25,912 bases of DNA. It comes from Bacteroidota bacterium (GTDB lineage Bacteria > Bacteroidota > Bacteroidia > Bacteroidales > VadinHA17). Positions 7,619 through 15,310 of the stretch are shown here, piece after piece. The stretch lies in the NCBI GenBank assembly GCA_023430725.1, contig JAEYZD010000094.1:1-25912 (forward strand). The letters are read 5' to 3'. Under the pieces are notes generated by a model. It was not told the origin of the DNA. It did not search any database and saw nothing but the letters and a program-made list of their open reading frames with translations. The position numbers and the translations under genes are program-made. The first letter of the stretch is position 1. Every line of letters starts with the position of its first letter.

Positions 7619-8530
7619 ATGAAGAGTAAACTCATTGCATGCTGGCTGCTTGCCTTGATTGCTGTCTCGGCCACAGGACAGCAGGTGCCGGATACGGGGT
7701 ATAGTCCTGTGATTAAGAACCCTGCCTACGAACAGGGACAGGGTCCGCTGGTTTTTATCGACGAGGGGCATAATAACTTTCACACGCGGGGCGACCGCTA
7801 TCTGCCGTTTGCCAGCCTGGTGGAGCGTGACGGTTACGTTGTTGAGGGTTATGCCGGGCGGTTTGAGACGGAAAGGCTGAAAAAGTGCGGTATACTGGTG
7901 ATATCCAATGCCCTGCACGAGACGAATATTACCCGCTGGCATAAACCGGTGTTACCGGCATTCACCCCTGATGAGGTCAGGACTGCCAGGGAGTGGGTTG
8001 AAGAGGGGGGATCACTCTTTCTGATCGCTGACCATATGCCCATGGGTGGTGCTGCTGCTGAGATGGCTGCAGCTTTCGGGTTCGGGTTCACCGACGGCTT
8101 TGCCCTTGACACGGCACAGGCGGGGCCGGCGCTGTTCTGCAGGGCCGACGGTACCCTGGCGGATAATAACCTGACCAACGGCCGGAGCACTGAGGAGAGG
8201 ATCGACAGCATTTATTCATTCACGGGCCAGGCCTTCACTGTTCCGGATGATGCCGGCACTGTTCTCACTTTCAATGAAAAGTACCTCCTGCTCCTTTCTG
8301 ACACAGCCTGGGTTTTCAATGAAAGGACAGTCTATAAGCCAATCAAAGGGTGGTCACAGCTGGCTTACAAAGAGTACGGCAAAGGGAGGGTTGTGATGTC
8401 GGGTGAGGCTGCCATGTTCACAGCCCAGCTGGCAGGGCCGCAGCAGTTTCCGGCCGGTATGAACTCACCCTACGCCCGCAACAACTACCGCTTGCTCCTC
8501 AACATCATCCACTGGCTTGACGGCAGATGA
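7619..8530 (+). CDS. Exported DUF4350-domain protein
   Basis: This is a 303-residue exported protein. The signal peptide MKSKLIACWLLALIAVSATG precedes a mature domain with alternating strands and helices. PLVFIDEGHNNFHT and GILVISNALHE are followed by AREWVEEGGSLFLIADHMPMGG. This pattern (a short 'fiduciary' strand, then a region stating that the response is to give an empty space or date) matches DUF4350, which has a class I glutamine-amidotransferase/ThuA-like fold. No catalytic Cys is evident. A GTG at 7598 extends the frame by 7 codons, but the ATG at 7619 places the signal peptide correctly at the N-terminus. The TGA stop overlaps the ATG of the DNA glycosylase gene by 4 nt, so the two are coupled. 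A functional link between them is not obvious. Confidence 0.7.
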   Translation: MKSKLIACWLLALIAVSATGQQVPDTGYSPVIKNPAYEQGQGPLVFIDEGHNNFHTRGDRYLPFASLVERDGYVVEGYAGRFETERLKKCGILVISNALHETNITRWHKPVLPAFTPDEVRTAREWVEEGGSLFLIADHMPMGGAAAEMAAAFGFGFTDGFALDTAQAGPALFCRADGTLADNNLTNGRSTEERIDSIYSFTGQAFTVPDDAGTVLTFNEKYLLLLSDTAWVFNERTVYKPIKGWSQLAYKEYGKGRVVMSGEAAMFTAQLAGPQQFPAGMNSPYARNNYRLLLNIIHWLDGR

Positions 8531-9219
8531 AGACGTTTGCCGACAGGGTTATTGAGTTCAACAGGAAGGTGGAATTCCCAGGCAGTCTGCCGGAAGGGAT
8601 CAGCATCATGAATCCTTTCCGTGGCGGTGATGATTATATCCTGGATGTGTCATCTGCCTTTTACAGGAAGTTCTACAATGATGACAGGCCGCGACGGCTT
8701 ATACTCGGGATCAATCCCGGCCGGTTCGGTGCCGGGTTCACGGGAGTTCCCTTCACTGACACCAAGAGGCTCAGTGGTGAGTGCGGTATTGATTATACTG
8801 GCAGGCAAACGCATGAACCCTCGTCTGTCTTCATCTATGATGTGATAATGGAATACGGTGGGCCGGAGAAGTTTTACAGCGACTTTTACATCAATTCCGT
8901 ATGCCCGCTGGGGTTTACGCAGACAGGTGTCAGCGGCAGGGAAAAGAACTACAATTATTATGACCGCCCTGACCTGGCCGCTGCCGTGACTGATTTCATC
9001 GTGTGGAACATAAAGGAGCAGATAGCTTTGGGGGTTTCAACGGAGGTGTGCTGGTGCCTGGGGACGGGGAAGAATGAGAAGTTCCTGCGGGCGCTAAATG
9101 AACGTCACGGCTTTTTTGGGGAGGTTGAGGCGCTGGAGCACCCGAGGTTCATAATGCAATACAAATCAGCCTCAAGGGATAAGTTTGTCCGTAAGTATAT
9201 TTCGCTGCTGCGCGGGTGA
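8527..9219 (+). CDS. SMUG2-like uracil-DNA glycosylase family protein
   Basis: This 230-residue cytoplasmic protein belongs to the uracil-DNA glycosylase superfamily, SMUG2/DUF4918 branch. Motif 1 is GINPGRFGAGFTGVPFTD at 61-78. The catalytic-loop motif 2 is EHPRFIMQY at 204-212, where family members carry a His-Pro-Ser/Arg turn. INSVCPLGF (122-130) is the usual core strand. The expected role is excision of uracil or oxidised pyrimidines in base excision repair; activity is known only for some members of the family. It starts within the stop codon of the DUF4350 gene (ATGA) and ends just before a strong hairpin terminator at 9223-9245. The two genes therefore form a bicistronic unit. Confidence 0.88.
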   Translation: MKTFADRVIEFNRKVEFPGSLPEGISIMNPFRGGDDYILDVSSAFYRKFYNDDRPRRLILGINPGRFGAGFTGVPFTDTKRLSGECGIDYTGRQTHEPSSVFIYDVIMEYGGPEKFYSDFYINSVCPLGFTQTGVSGREKNYNYYDRPDLAAAVTDFIVWNIKEQIALGVSTEVCWCLGTGKNEKFLRALNERHGFFGEVEALEHPRFIMQYKSASRDKFVRKYISLLRG

Positions 9220-9222
9220 AGG

Positions 9223-9245
9223 AACCTGGATTACTCCAGGTTTTT
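9223..9245 (+). terminator. Rho-independent terminator of the glycosylase operon
   Basis: A perfect 8-bp stem (AACCTGGA / TCCAGGTT) with a TTAC loop is followed by five T residues. It starts 4 nt after the glycosylase stop codon. This is the clearest terminator in the window. Confidence 0.8.
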
Positions 9246-9251
9246 CCGCCT

Positions 9252-9325
9252 GGTGATACGGCGGCCATCACTGCCGAGGCTTTCCATGTTCAGATGACTT
9301 CGTAACCCTGCCTGAGCATCCAATG
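9252..9325 (-). pseudogene. Mid-gene relic of an SDR oxidoreductase (frameshifted)
   Basis: On the minus strand this stretch translates to HWMLRQGYEVI, then, after a 1-nt loss, to MESLGSDGRRIT. It matches NRMLKQGHGAIYNMEGLGSDGRRIT of the SDR at 12083-12598. The DNA of the two regions (9252-9320 and about 12433-12501) is roughly 83% identical by eye over 70 nt. The lost base turns the Tyr-Asn codons into a TGA stop. Homology ends abruptly at the glycosylase terminator on one side. On the other it ends about two codons beyond HWML, close to the point where the 12-kb copy has its internal deletion. It cannot encode a working protein and is a decayed duplicate. Confidence 0.8.
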
Positions 9326-9349
9326 ACGCCGTCCAATGTGATCTGTACC

Positions 9350-9380
9350 TTGTTTTATATTGACATTCAGCCTATCTTTG
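9350..9380 (+). promoter_or_regulatory. Bacteroidota-type promoter for the M14 peptidase gene
   Basis: TATCTTTG at 9373-9380 is an exact TAnnTTTG -7 element, and TTG at 9350-9352 lies 20 nt upstream as a -33 element. The spacing fits the Bacteroidota primary promoter. It would give a leader of roughly 55 nt before the ATG at 9441. Confidence 0.6.
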
Positions 9381-9440
9381 GTAATACCCGGTTAATCAGG
9401 GTAAAACGCAATTAACCCTTTCATACTAACATATCGAAAC

Positions 9441-12071
9441 ATGAGAACACCCGGTCAATTTAGAACAGCCATCCTGCTTATTGTAGTTCTTTTCCTGTCT
9501 TTGAGCAAGTCTGCCGAATCTCAGTCGGCACTTATGAGTCCCGAAAAGCATTTCGGGTTCGTCCCCGGCTCTGACTACAACCTCTTCACCTATGAAGAGC
9601 TTATTGATTACCTGATGAAGCTTGACAAGGCGTCACCCATGATAAAAATGGAAGAGATTGGCGTCAGCCCCATGGGACGAAAGATGTACATAGCATTTAT
9701 CTCTTCAGAAAAGAATATCAATAACCTGCCCAGGCTCCGGGAAATAAACAGGGAACTGGCACTTAACCCTTCGCTCTCCGAGGCCAGCCGGAAGGAGTAT
9801 GTCTCTGAGGGGAAGGTCTTTTTTCTTGCCACTCTCTCAATGCACTCAACCGAGGTTGCTCCCTCACAGGCTGCACCTCTTATTGCATGGCAGCTGGCTA
9901 CCACCACGGATCAGCTCATTAAGAAATACCTTGATGATGTTGTTTACATGATGGTTCCCTGCCATAATCCTGACGGTATGGATCTGGTGGTTGAGAACTA
10001 CAGAAAATATAAGGGCACTCAATATGAGGGTGCCTCATTACCTCAGGTTTATCATAAGTATGTAGGTCACGACAACAACCGCGATTTCATCAGCCTTACT
10101 CAGTCAGATACCAGGGCCATTTCGCGCATTTACAATCTTGACTGGTTTCCACAGGTGATGGTTGAAAAACACCAGATGGGCTCAACAGGAATACGATATT
10201 TTGTTCCTCCGGCACATGACCCTATTGCAGAGAATGTTGACGGCGAGCTCTGGTCATGGACAGGTGTGTTTGGAACAAACATGCTTCGTGATCTTACCGG
10301 TGCCGGGTTCACCGGTGTAGGGCAGAAGACCATATTTGACATGTACTGGCCCGGCTCTACTGAGACATGCATCTGGAAGAATGTCATAGGGATGCTTACT
10401 GAAGCAGCCAGTGCACGTGAAGCATCACCAATTTATATTGAGCCAAATGAGCTCCAGGCAAGCGGAAAGGGACTTTCAGAATATGAAAAGTCAATTAATT
10501 TTCCTGTACCCTGGCCGGGTGGCTGGTGGCGGCTGGGTGACATAGTAAAGCTTGAGATCGGATCAACGATTTCCGTTATCAGAACTGCGTCGCTGCACAG
10601 GCAGGAAATATTGACCTTCAGGAATGAAATCTGCCGGAGAGAGGTGGAAAAAGGGCAGAACGAACCGCCTTACTATTATGTTGTTCCGGCCGGGCAGGCT
10701 GATCAGAGCGAGCTTATCCGCTTCGTAAACCTGATGAGGGAGCACGGGGTAAAGGGATACCGTATTACAGCAGATTATACCCTTGCCGGTATTAACCTTA
10801 AATCCGGTGATTTTGTATATCCTCTTGCCCAGCCTTTCAGGGCATTTGTCAAGGAGGTGATGGAAACGCAGGAATTTCCCGTAAGACATTATTCTCCCGG
10901 AGGACCGGTAATAAGTCCTTATGATGTGACAAGCTGGTCACTGCCTTTGCACAGGGGACTGACCTCATATGAGATTACACAGCGTGATCGTGCATTTGAA
11001 GGCAAAATCAAACTCCATGACCAGGAGTACTCTCCTGTTCAGGGCGGCTTCCGTCTGCCGGCAATCTTCCCTGTCACAAGCAACGGCAGCTTTATGGCAG
11101 CATTCATGGCGGCCGGGCGTGGGATGAAGGTTGAGCGCCTTGACAGCGAAATAACGGTTGAAGGAAAGACTCTGGGCAAAGGGAGCTTTGTTATAAGCAA
11201 AGGTGAACAATCAGCACTGGATGCAATAGCATTGGAAGCGTGCACTGAGCCTCTCTACGGTGGCAGTGCAGGATCACTCCCTGCCACCGAAGTAAAGATA
11301 CCCCGTATTGCTCTGGTGGAAACGTATGTCAGCGACATGGATGCCGGGTGGACCCGATACCTATTTGATACTTATCACATTCCATACACTGTTCTGCGCC
11401 CTGATGGAATTGAGACAGCCGGTATTGAAGAAAAATATGATATAATTATTTTCCCGGGAACACAGAAGAACCTCCTGCTGAACGGCAAACCGGGCAGCGA
11501 GGGAGGAGCTTACATGAGCAATTATCATCCCGACTTCCAGAAAGGGATGGGCAAGAAGGGGCTGGAGAAGCTGCTGCTCTTCATAAACAACGGTGGCACG
11601 GTTATATCATGGGGCCAATCGACCGATCTCTTCAGCGGCCTGCTTGAGATGACAAACAATGATAAAACAGAGGAATTCACCCTGCCTTTTTCAAACAGGG
11701 CTGATCAGGCGCGGAGGGACGGATTGAATATCCCGGGATCACTTGTGCATCTGGAGCTTAAGGCAGATCACCCGCTGACTTACGGAATGCCTCATTCAAC
11801 AGGAGTATTCTACAGGGGCAACCCGCTGTTTACTACATCCGTACCAAGGTTTGACATGGACCGCAGGGTCATCGGGCACTTCCCTGAAAAGGACATCCTG
11901 CTTAGTGGTTACTGTGAAAAGGAAGAGTTGCTGGCCAGCCAGCCGGCAATGCTGTGGGTCAAAAAAGGAAAGGGGCAGGTTGTGCTTTATTCTTTTAACC
12001 CTCAGTTCAGGGCATCAACTCAGGGAGCATATAAGCTTCTCTTCAACGCACTCTTCCTCCCTAAGGTCTGA
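9441..12071 (+). CDS. Secreted M14-family zinc carboxypeptidase
   Basis: This is an 876-residue exported metallopeptidase. A signal peptide (about 1-27, hydrophobic core ILLIVVLFLSL) is followed by an M14 catalytic domain. The first zinc ligands are in HSTE (His135, Glu138). HNPDGMD and HDNNRDF carry the substrate-binding Asn/Arg. The third ligand is His244 in EKHQMG, and the general base is Glu321 in MLTEAAS. All catalytic elements are present. The C-terminal 450 residues form a long accessory region whose last part (IALVETYVSDMDAGWTRYLF onward, IIIFPGT, GGTVISWG) resembles a class I glutamine-amidotransferase-like fold. This architecture is common in Bacteroidota. It has its own promoter at 9350-9380. 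SDR remnants flank it on both sides, and its stop lies 11 nt from the stop of the convergent SDR gene. Confidence 0.93.
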   Translation: MRTPGQFRTAILLIVVLFLSLSKSAESQSALMSPEKHFGFVPGSDYNLFTYEELIDYLMKLDKASPMIKMEEIGVSPMGRKMYIAFISSEKNINNLPRLREINRELALNPSLSEASRKEYVSEGKVFFLATLSMHSTEVAPSQAAPLIAWQLATTTDQLIKKYLDDVVYMMVPCHNPDGMDLVVENYRKYKGTQYEGASLPQVYHKYVGHDNNRDFISLTQSDTRAISRIYNLDWFPQVMVEKHQMGSTGIRYFVPPAHDPIAENVDGELWSWTGVFGTNMLRDLTGAGFTGVGQKTIFDMYWPGSTETCIWKNVIGMLTEAASAREASPIYIEPNELQASGKGLSEYEKSINFPVPWPGGWWRLGDIVKLEIGSTISVIRTASLHRQEILTFRNEICRREVEKGQNEPPYYYVVPAGQADQSELIRFVNLMREHGVKGYRITADYTLAGINLKSGDFVYPLAQPFRAFVKEVMETQEFPVRHYSPGGPVISPYDVTSWSLPLHRGLTSYEITQRDRAFEGKIKLHDQEYSPVQGGFRLPAIFPVTSNGSFMAAFMAAGRGMKVERLDSEITVEGKTLGKGSFVISKGEQSALDAIALEACTEPLYGGSAGSLPATEVKIPRIALVETYVSDMDAGWTRYLFDTYHIPYTVLRPDGIETAGIEEKYDIIIFPGTQKNLLLNGKPGSEGGAYMSNYHPDFQKGMGKKGLEKLLLFINNGGTVISWGQSTDLFSGLLEMTNNDKTEEFTLPFSNRADQARRDGLNIPGSLVHLELKADHPLTYGMPHSTGVFYRGNPLFTTSVPRFDMDRRVIGHFPEKDILLSGYCEKEELLASQPAMLWVKKGKGQVVLYSFNPQFRASTQGAYKLLFNALFLPKV

Positions 12072-12082
12072 AGAACAGTTGT

Positions 12083-12598
12083 TCAGAGATACCTGCTGAC
12101 TATATCGCGCCGGGAGAACGGGGCGAACAGGAAGCGCCGGATTACTTTCCAATTGGTGAGCCATGAGATCTTAGCTCCATGCTTCCTGTTTTCAATCATC
12201 TTTTGCACAAGAAACGGAGCCACAGTGTCAGCCTCGTTGGCCAGTATGTTGTATATCTTTATCAGCTTTTTGCTGTTCTCCGGATCCTTGCGGATCTGCC
12301 CCATTGTAAGGTCTGTGAGAACCATGCAGGGACTGATTGTCCCCACAATTACCGGTCGCTCTTTCACCTCTGCGGCAAAGGCATCCGTGAAATACCTGAC
12401 CGCCCTCTTGGAGGTTCCGTACGGGGTGAGACCTGTGATACGGCGCCCGTCGCTGCCGAGGCCTTCCATGTTGTAGATGGCTCCGTGACCCTGCTTTAGC
12501 ATCCTGTTATAGGCAACATTCCATCCCGCATCAAGGAAGGATCTGACCAGGGCAGCGCCAATTCCCCTGGTGCCGCCGGTAATAACTGCTGTTTTCAT
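12083..12598 (-). CDS. Internally deleted SDR oxidoreductase (NYC1/NOL-like), probably non-functional
   Basis: The encoded 171 residues keep both ends of a short-chain dehydrogenase but lack the middle. The N-terminal cofactor motif TGGTRGIG (7-14) and the first helix are intact up to about Tyr30. The sequence then jumps to NRMLKQGHGAIYNMEGLGSDGR and the active-site YGTSK (Tyr60, Lys64). Beta strands 2-4 and the NNAG-type motif, about 80 residues in a 250-residue SDR, are missing in frame. The GS-DGR core is typical of the NYC1/NOL chlorophyll-b-reductase-like branch, whose bacterial members have unknown substrates. ATG at 12598 gives MKTAVITGG; an ATG two codons upstream is less likely. A TAGATTTG -7 element lies about 30 nt upstream, so it may still be expressed. 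A stable Rossmann fold is doubtful. Confidence 0.8.
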   Translation of the reverse strand: MKTAVITGGTRGIGAALVRSFLDAGWNVAYNRMLKQGHGAIYNMEGLGSDGRRITGLTPYGTSKRAVRYFTDAFAAEVKERPVIVGTISPCMVLTDLTMGQIRKDPENSKKLIKIYNILANEADTVAPFLVQKMIENRKHGAKISWLTNWKVIRRFLFAPFSRRDIVSRYL

Positions 12599-12626
12599 TA
12601 ACATGAGGAATTAATGTCGCTCCCGG

Positions 12627-12634
12627 CAAATCTA
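12627..12634 (-). promoter_or_regulatory. Candidate -7 promoter element for the deleted SDR gene
   Basis: On the minus strand this reads TAGATTTG, an exact TAnnTTTG match 29 nt upstream of the SDR start codon. A -33 TTG is not evident. Confidence 0.4.
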
Positions 12635-12707
12635 CGATTATTTGTTCTTCGGTTTTTCCGGATCGCGGCCTGCCGGGAACAAAATGAAATATCCTGGACA
12701 CAGCAGC

Positions 12708-12733
12708 GTTTTAAGGTATAACCACCTTAAAAC
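12708..12733. promoter_or_regulatory. Perfect 10-bp inverted repeat, candidate operator or leader hairpin
   Basis: GTTTTAAGGT and ACCTTAAAAC form a perfect inverted repeat separated by 6 nt (ATAACC). It ends 9 nt before the ATG of the lipoprotein gene at 12743. The location suits either a dimeric repressor binding site or an RNA hairpin covering the ribosome-binding region. The arms are A/T-rich and there is no T-run after them, so a terminator is less likely. Confidence 0.5.
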
Positions 12734-12742
12734 AGTGAAATT

Positions 12743-13636
12743 ATGAGATTAGTAATTTACCTTTTCGTTTTTGCTTCATTGATGATGAGCTGTAAAAACA
12801 ACGCAGGCTATATTGAATATTTTGTCAAATACACGACTGAAGACATCAGTCTGAAATCAGGGTCGGCAGATCCGGAACTCTTCCATACAGGTATGGGTGA
12901 CTATATCACCAGTATCACTCCCCGCTATTTCGGTTCAAAAATCAATGTGCTGATGTACCTTGATCAGTGGAACCAGCAGGGTGCAAGCATGATTTCATAT
13001 GTCGACGGGCATGACAATGACCCGAATTATGAGATTGCCATCAACGTAGATTTTTCGAATAACCAGGAAACCCAGTACGATCCGATCCTTTACGGTGATC
13101 TCTGGAAAGGAGTGTTCAGACAGAAAGAGATAACATTCAGGTACCTGCTTTTCGCTCCCTCACATTTCGAGCAGGAATTTGAAGTCCCTGCCGGTTACGG
13201 TACAATGCAGATAATGGGGCAAAATGGCACCAATACTATTGAGCCAGGGACAGGTAAGCGTTTTGTTAAAGTCTACCATCAACCTTTACTTGAGCCATAC
13301 TTCGGGACGCCGGATCATCAACCATGGGGATATTTTTTCGGGAATACAGAGTCGACGTATGTTTTCAACAGGGAATGTGCAGAGCTGCCGGCCTCTGAGG
13401 ATTCACCAAACGGAGGCAGGGATTGCATGATCAGGAGCCACCAGTTTACCTCGCTTACTGTCACAATGCCCGAAGAAGATGAGACTATCAGGATGTATTC
13501 AACCGTCAGTTTCAACACTGACAACCTGATCCAGGTGTATGCCGGGAGAGACAATACTCCCTACACCCAGGACGACGTATTTACCTACGCCCCCAACTAC
13601 TGGGAACGACTGAAGGTCAAGCTTGAGGTACGCTGA
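12743..13636 (+). CDS. Lipoprotein of unknown function
   Basis: This is a 297-residue protein that I cannot assign to a family. The N-terminus MRLVIYLFVFASLMMSC is a lipoprotein signal with lipid-anchored Cys17. The mature part has no transmembrane segment. It is rich in aromatic and acidic residues and looks mainly beta-stranded, for example EIAINVDFSNN, EITFRYLLFAP, LTVTMPEEDETIRMYSTVSF and ERLKVKLEV. Two Cys in the C-terminal half (in NRECAEL and GRDCMIR) might form a disulphide. It appears more A/T-rich than its neighbours. A perfect inverted repeat just upstream suggests specific control. It converges with the next gene, with only 8 nt between the stops. It is probably a surface or periplasmic protein. 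Confidence 0.7.
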   Translation: MRLVIYLFVFASLMMSCKNNAGYIEYFVKYTTEDISLKSGSADPELFHTGMGDYITSITPRYFGSKINVLMYLDQWNQQGASMISYVDGHDNDPNYEIAINVDFSNNQETQYDPILYGDLWKGVFRQKEITFRYLLFAPSHFEQEFEVPAGYGTMQIMGQNGTNTIEPGTGKRFVKVYHQPLLEPYFGTPDHQPWGYFFGNTESTYVFNRECAELPASEDSPNGGRDCMIRSHQFTSLTVTMPEEDETIRMYSTVSFNTDNLIQVYAGRDNTPYTQDDVFTYAPNYWERLKVKLEVR

Positions 13637-13644
13637 GGCTGAAG

Positions 13645-14121
13645 CTATTTTCTCAGTTCACTTACCTCGATGCTGTAGTCGTACTGCAGGTCTTCATGCA
13701 GGCCGGAAATCTTCTTTATAACAGTGTCAATCTGCCGGTTGTAGAGATTCATCAGGGCTGTATTGCGCTGTATCGGCGGGGAGAGGCGATGCAGCCCGGC
13801 GCAGAAGTACAGCAGGAGCTCAACCTCCGTCTCTTTCTTCTTTGAATACCTGATGTATTTCCGAGTGTTCTTCAGTATCTTCCGTACGCTCTTGCGGATA
13901 TAGAAATAGCTGGTCCGGTTTATCTGTTCAAATTCCTCATCGAGCTCCTTCTTCACACTCTGCACAAATGCCAGCTCGTCGGCTGATTCAAACAGCAGGT
14001 ATGTCAGCAGTTCCTTGTTCTCCTTCTTGAATCGCGCAAGGCGAAGGCACAGATCGCGCAGTTCCTTCGGGGTGCGATAGGTCAGTTCCTGGCTTAGCTC
14101 TTTAAGGGTGACAGACTTCAT
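13645..14121 (-). CDS. Conserved hypothetical helical protein
   Basis: This is a 158-residue cytoplasmic protein with no signal peptide or transmembrane helix. It is strongly charged and almost wholly helical (KELSQELTYRTPKELRDLCLRLARFKKENKELL at the start), with a very basic central helix around RKILKNTRKYIRYSKKK. I recall similar short proteins as conserved hypotheticals of Bacteroidota, but no function is known to me. The basic patch would allow nucleic-acid or ribosome contact, which is only a guess. A TAACTTTG -7 element lies 26-33 nt upstream of the ATG, supporting expression as a single gene. Its 3' end is 8 nt from the end of the convergent lipoprotein gene. Confidence 0.75.
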   Translation of the reverse strand: MKSVTLKELSQELTYRTPKELRDLCLRLARFKKENKELLTYLLFESADELAFVQSVKKELDEEFEQINRTSYFYIRKSVRKILKNTRKYIRYSKKKETEVELLLYFCAGLHRLSPPIQRNTALMNLYNRQIDTVIKKISGLHEDLQYDYSIEVSELRK

Positions 14122-14146
14122 TCGGAGGACATCTGATGATGACAGG

Positions 14147-14154
14147 CAAAGTTA
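14147..14154 (-). promoter_or_regulatory. Candidate -7 promoter element for the helical hypothetical protein
   Basis: On the minus strand this reads TAACTTTG, an exact TAnnTTTG match beginning about 26 nt upstream of the ATG at 14121. No clear -33 TTG is seen at the expected spacing. Confidence 0.45.
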
Positions 14155-14241
14155 AGATAAAATTCACCCGGATTCCTGACCAGGATGAAGATAGCGGGAT
14201 GCGGTAAAGACCGGAACATTTTGTAGCTTACCTTGTTAATT

Positions 14242-15099
14242 ATGTACATTGCAATGATAAGAGAGCTGAACAATACGCAGAGCGAAGGGCGGCAAGCCCG
14301 TGACGGAGGGGATTCCTCCCTCCGGATGCCTGTGCTCTTTGTAGGCCACGGCAGCCCGATGAATGCCATCGAGGAGAACGAGTTTGCCGCAGGCTGGAGA
14401 GAGATGGGGAAAAACCTGCCTCGTCCCTCTGCCATCCTGTGCGTCTCAGCTCACTGGCAGACAAAGGGGACGAAGGTAACAGCCATGGAGCAGCCGGAGA
14501 CCATCCACGATTTCGGAGGGTTTCCCCGTCAGCTGTACGAGGTGCAGTACCCTGCGCCGGGAAGCCCCGAACTGGCCCGTACCACCCGTGATACTGTCCG
14601 CGAAAAGGTTGTTGAGCTTGACCGGGCATGGGGTCTCGACCATGGTGCATGGAGCGTGATCAGGAGGATGTATCCCGATGCCGATATGCCGGTGGTGGAG
14701 CTCAGCCTTGACTATCAGATGACCCCGCAGCAGCATTATGACCTTGCGAGGGAGCTCGCCCCGTTGCGCAGGAAGGGAGTGATGATCATAGGCAGCGGCA
14801 ATATGGTGCATAACCTCGGGATGGTCTCGTGGGAGCATCTCAATACCCCGGGATTTGCGTATGACTGGGCCCTCGAGGCCGGAGATGCGATGAAGAAGCA
14901 CATCCTCAGCGGTGACCACAGGGAGCTCATCAACTACAGGGCGCAGAGCCGGGCATGGGGCCTCGCCATACCCACCCCCGAACACTTCATCCCCCTGCTC
15001 TATTCTCTGGCACTGAGAGAACATGATGAGCCGGTTGAACTGTTCAACGACAAACCCATCGCGGGATCACTGACGATGACCTCCGTGCGGATCGGATAA
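14242..15099 (+). CDS. ygiD: 4,5-DOPA dioxygenase extradiol (LigB-type ring-cleaving family)
   Basis: This 285-residue protein is closely similar in pattern to E. coli YgiD. Conserved histidines lie in GHGSPM (His36), VSAHW (His71), LDHGAWSV (His134), GNMVHNL (His190) and TPEHFIPLLY. Several of these form the single metal site of class III extradiol dioxygenases. The family opens catechol rings such as DOPA in vitro; its physiological substrate in bacteria is unsettled. AMEQPETIHDFGGFPRQLYEVQYPAPGSPELA is a near-signature of the family (motif around residues 81-112). The frame also has a TTG at 14233 and an ATG at 14254; with no clear ribosome-binding site the exact start is uncertain. Residues before MPVLFVGHG (about 1-28) are not conserved. 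It stands alone between divergent and co-directional neighbours. Confidence 0.92.
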   Translation: MYIAMIRELNNTQSEGRQARDGGDSSLRMPVLFVGHGSPMNAIEENEFAAGWREMGKNLPRPSAILCVSAHWQTKGTKVTAMEQPETIHDFGGFPRQLYEVQYPAPGSPELARTTRDTVREKVVELDRAWGLDHGAWSVIRRMYPDADMPVVELSLDYQMTPQQHYDLARELAPLRRKGVMIIGSGNMVHNLGMVSWEHLNTPGFAYDWALEAGDAMKKHILSGDHRELINYRAQSRAWGLAIPTPEHFIPLLYSLALREHDEPVELFNDKPIAGSLTMTSVRIG

Positions 15100-15310
15100 T
15101 AACCGCTTCGCCTTGCATAAAAGGGCCGATGAGTATCGGTACTCCGCCGGATTAAGACCGGATTGCAACTGCTTTGCCGAAGGGCAAAAACTTATCAACG
15201 CCGGACGGTGGATATTTTTTATCTCCGTCAGAACCTCCGTACTAGGAAAATTTATCTAATATTGGAAGCTGATCCTGATGTTTGTCGGAACATCTATTGG
15301 GGGACCTTAA

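Noticed and set aside
12072..12095. Possible terminator hairpin after the M14 gene
   Set aside because: The best pairing is only 4-5 bp (around CTGAA/TTCAG) with no T-run.
14446..15024. Minus-strand frame of 192 codons opposite the ygiD-like gene
   Set aside because: The plus strand encodes a clear YgiD-family protein; the antisense translation has no recognisable feature.
15100..15310. Gap before the DUF1846 gene examined for a riboswitch or small gene
   Set aside because: Only short stems (such as CCGAT/ATCGG at 15126-15139) and one weak TAATATTG element are seen; no conserved riboswitch pattern or plausible short gene is evident.
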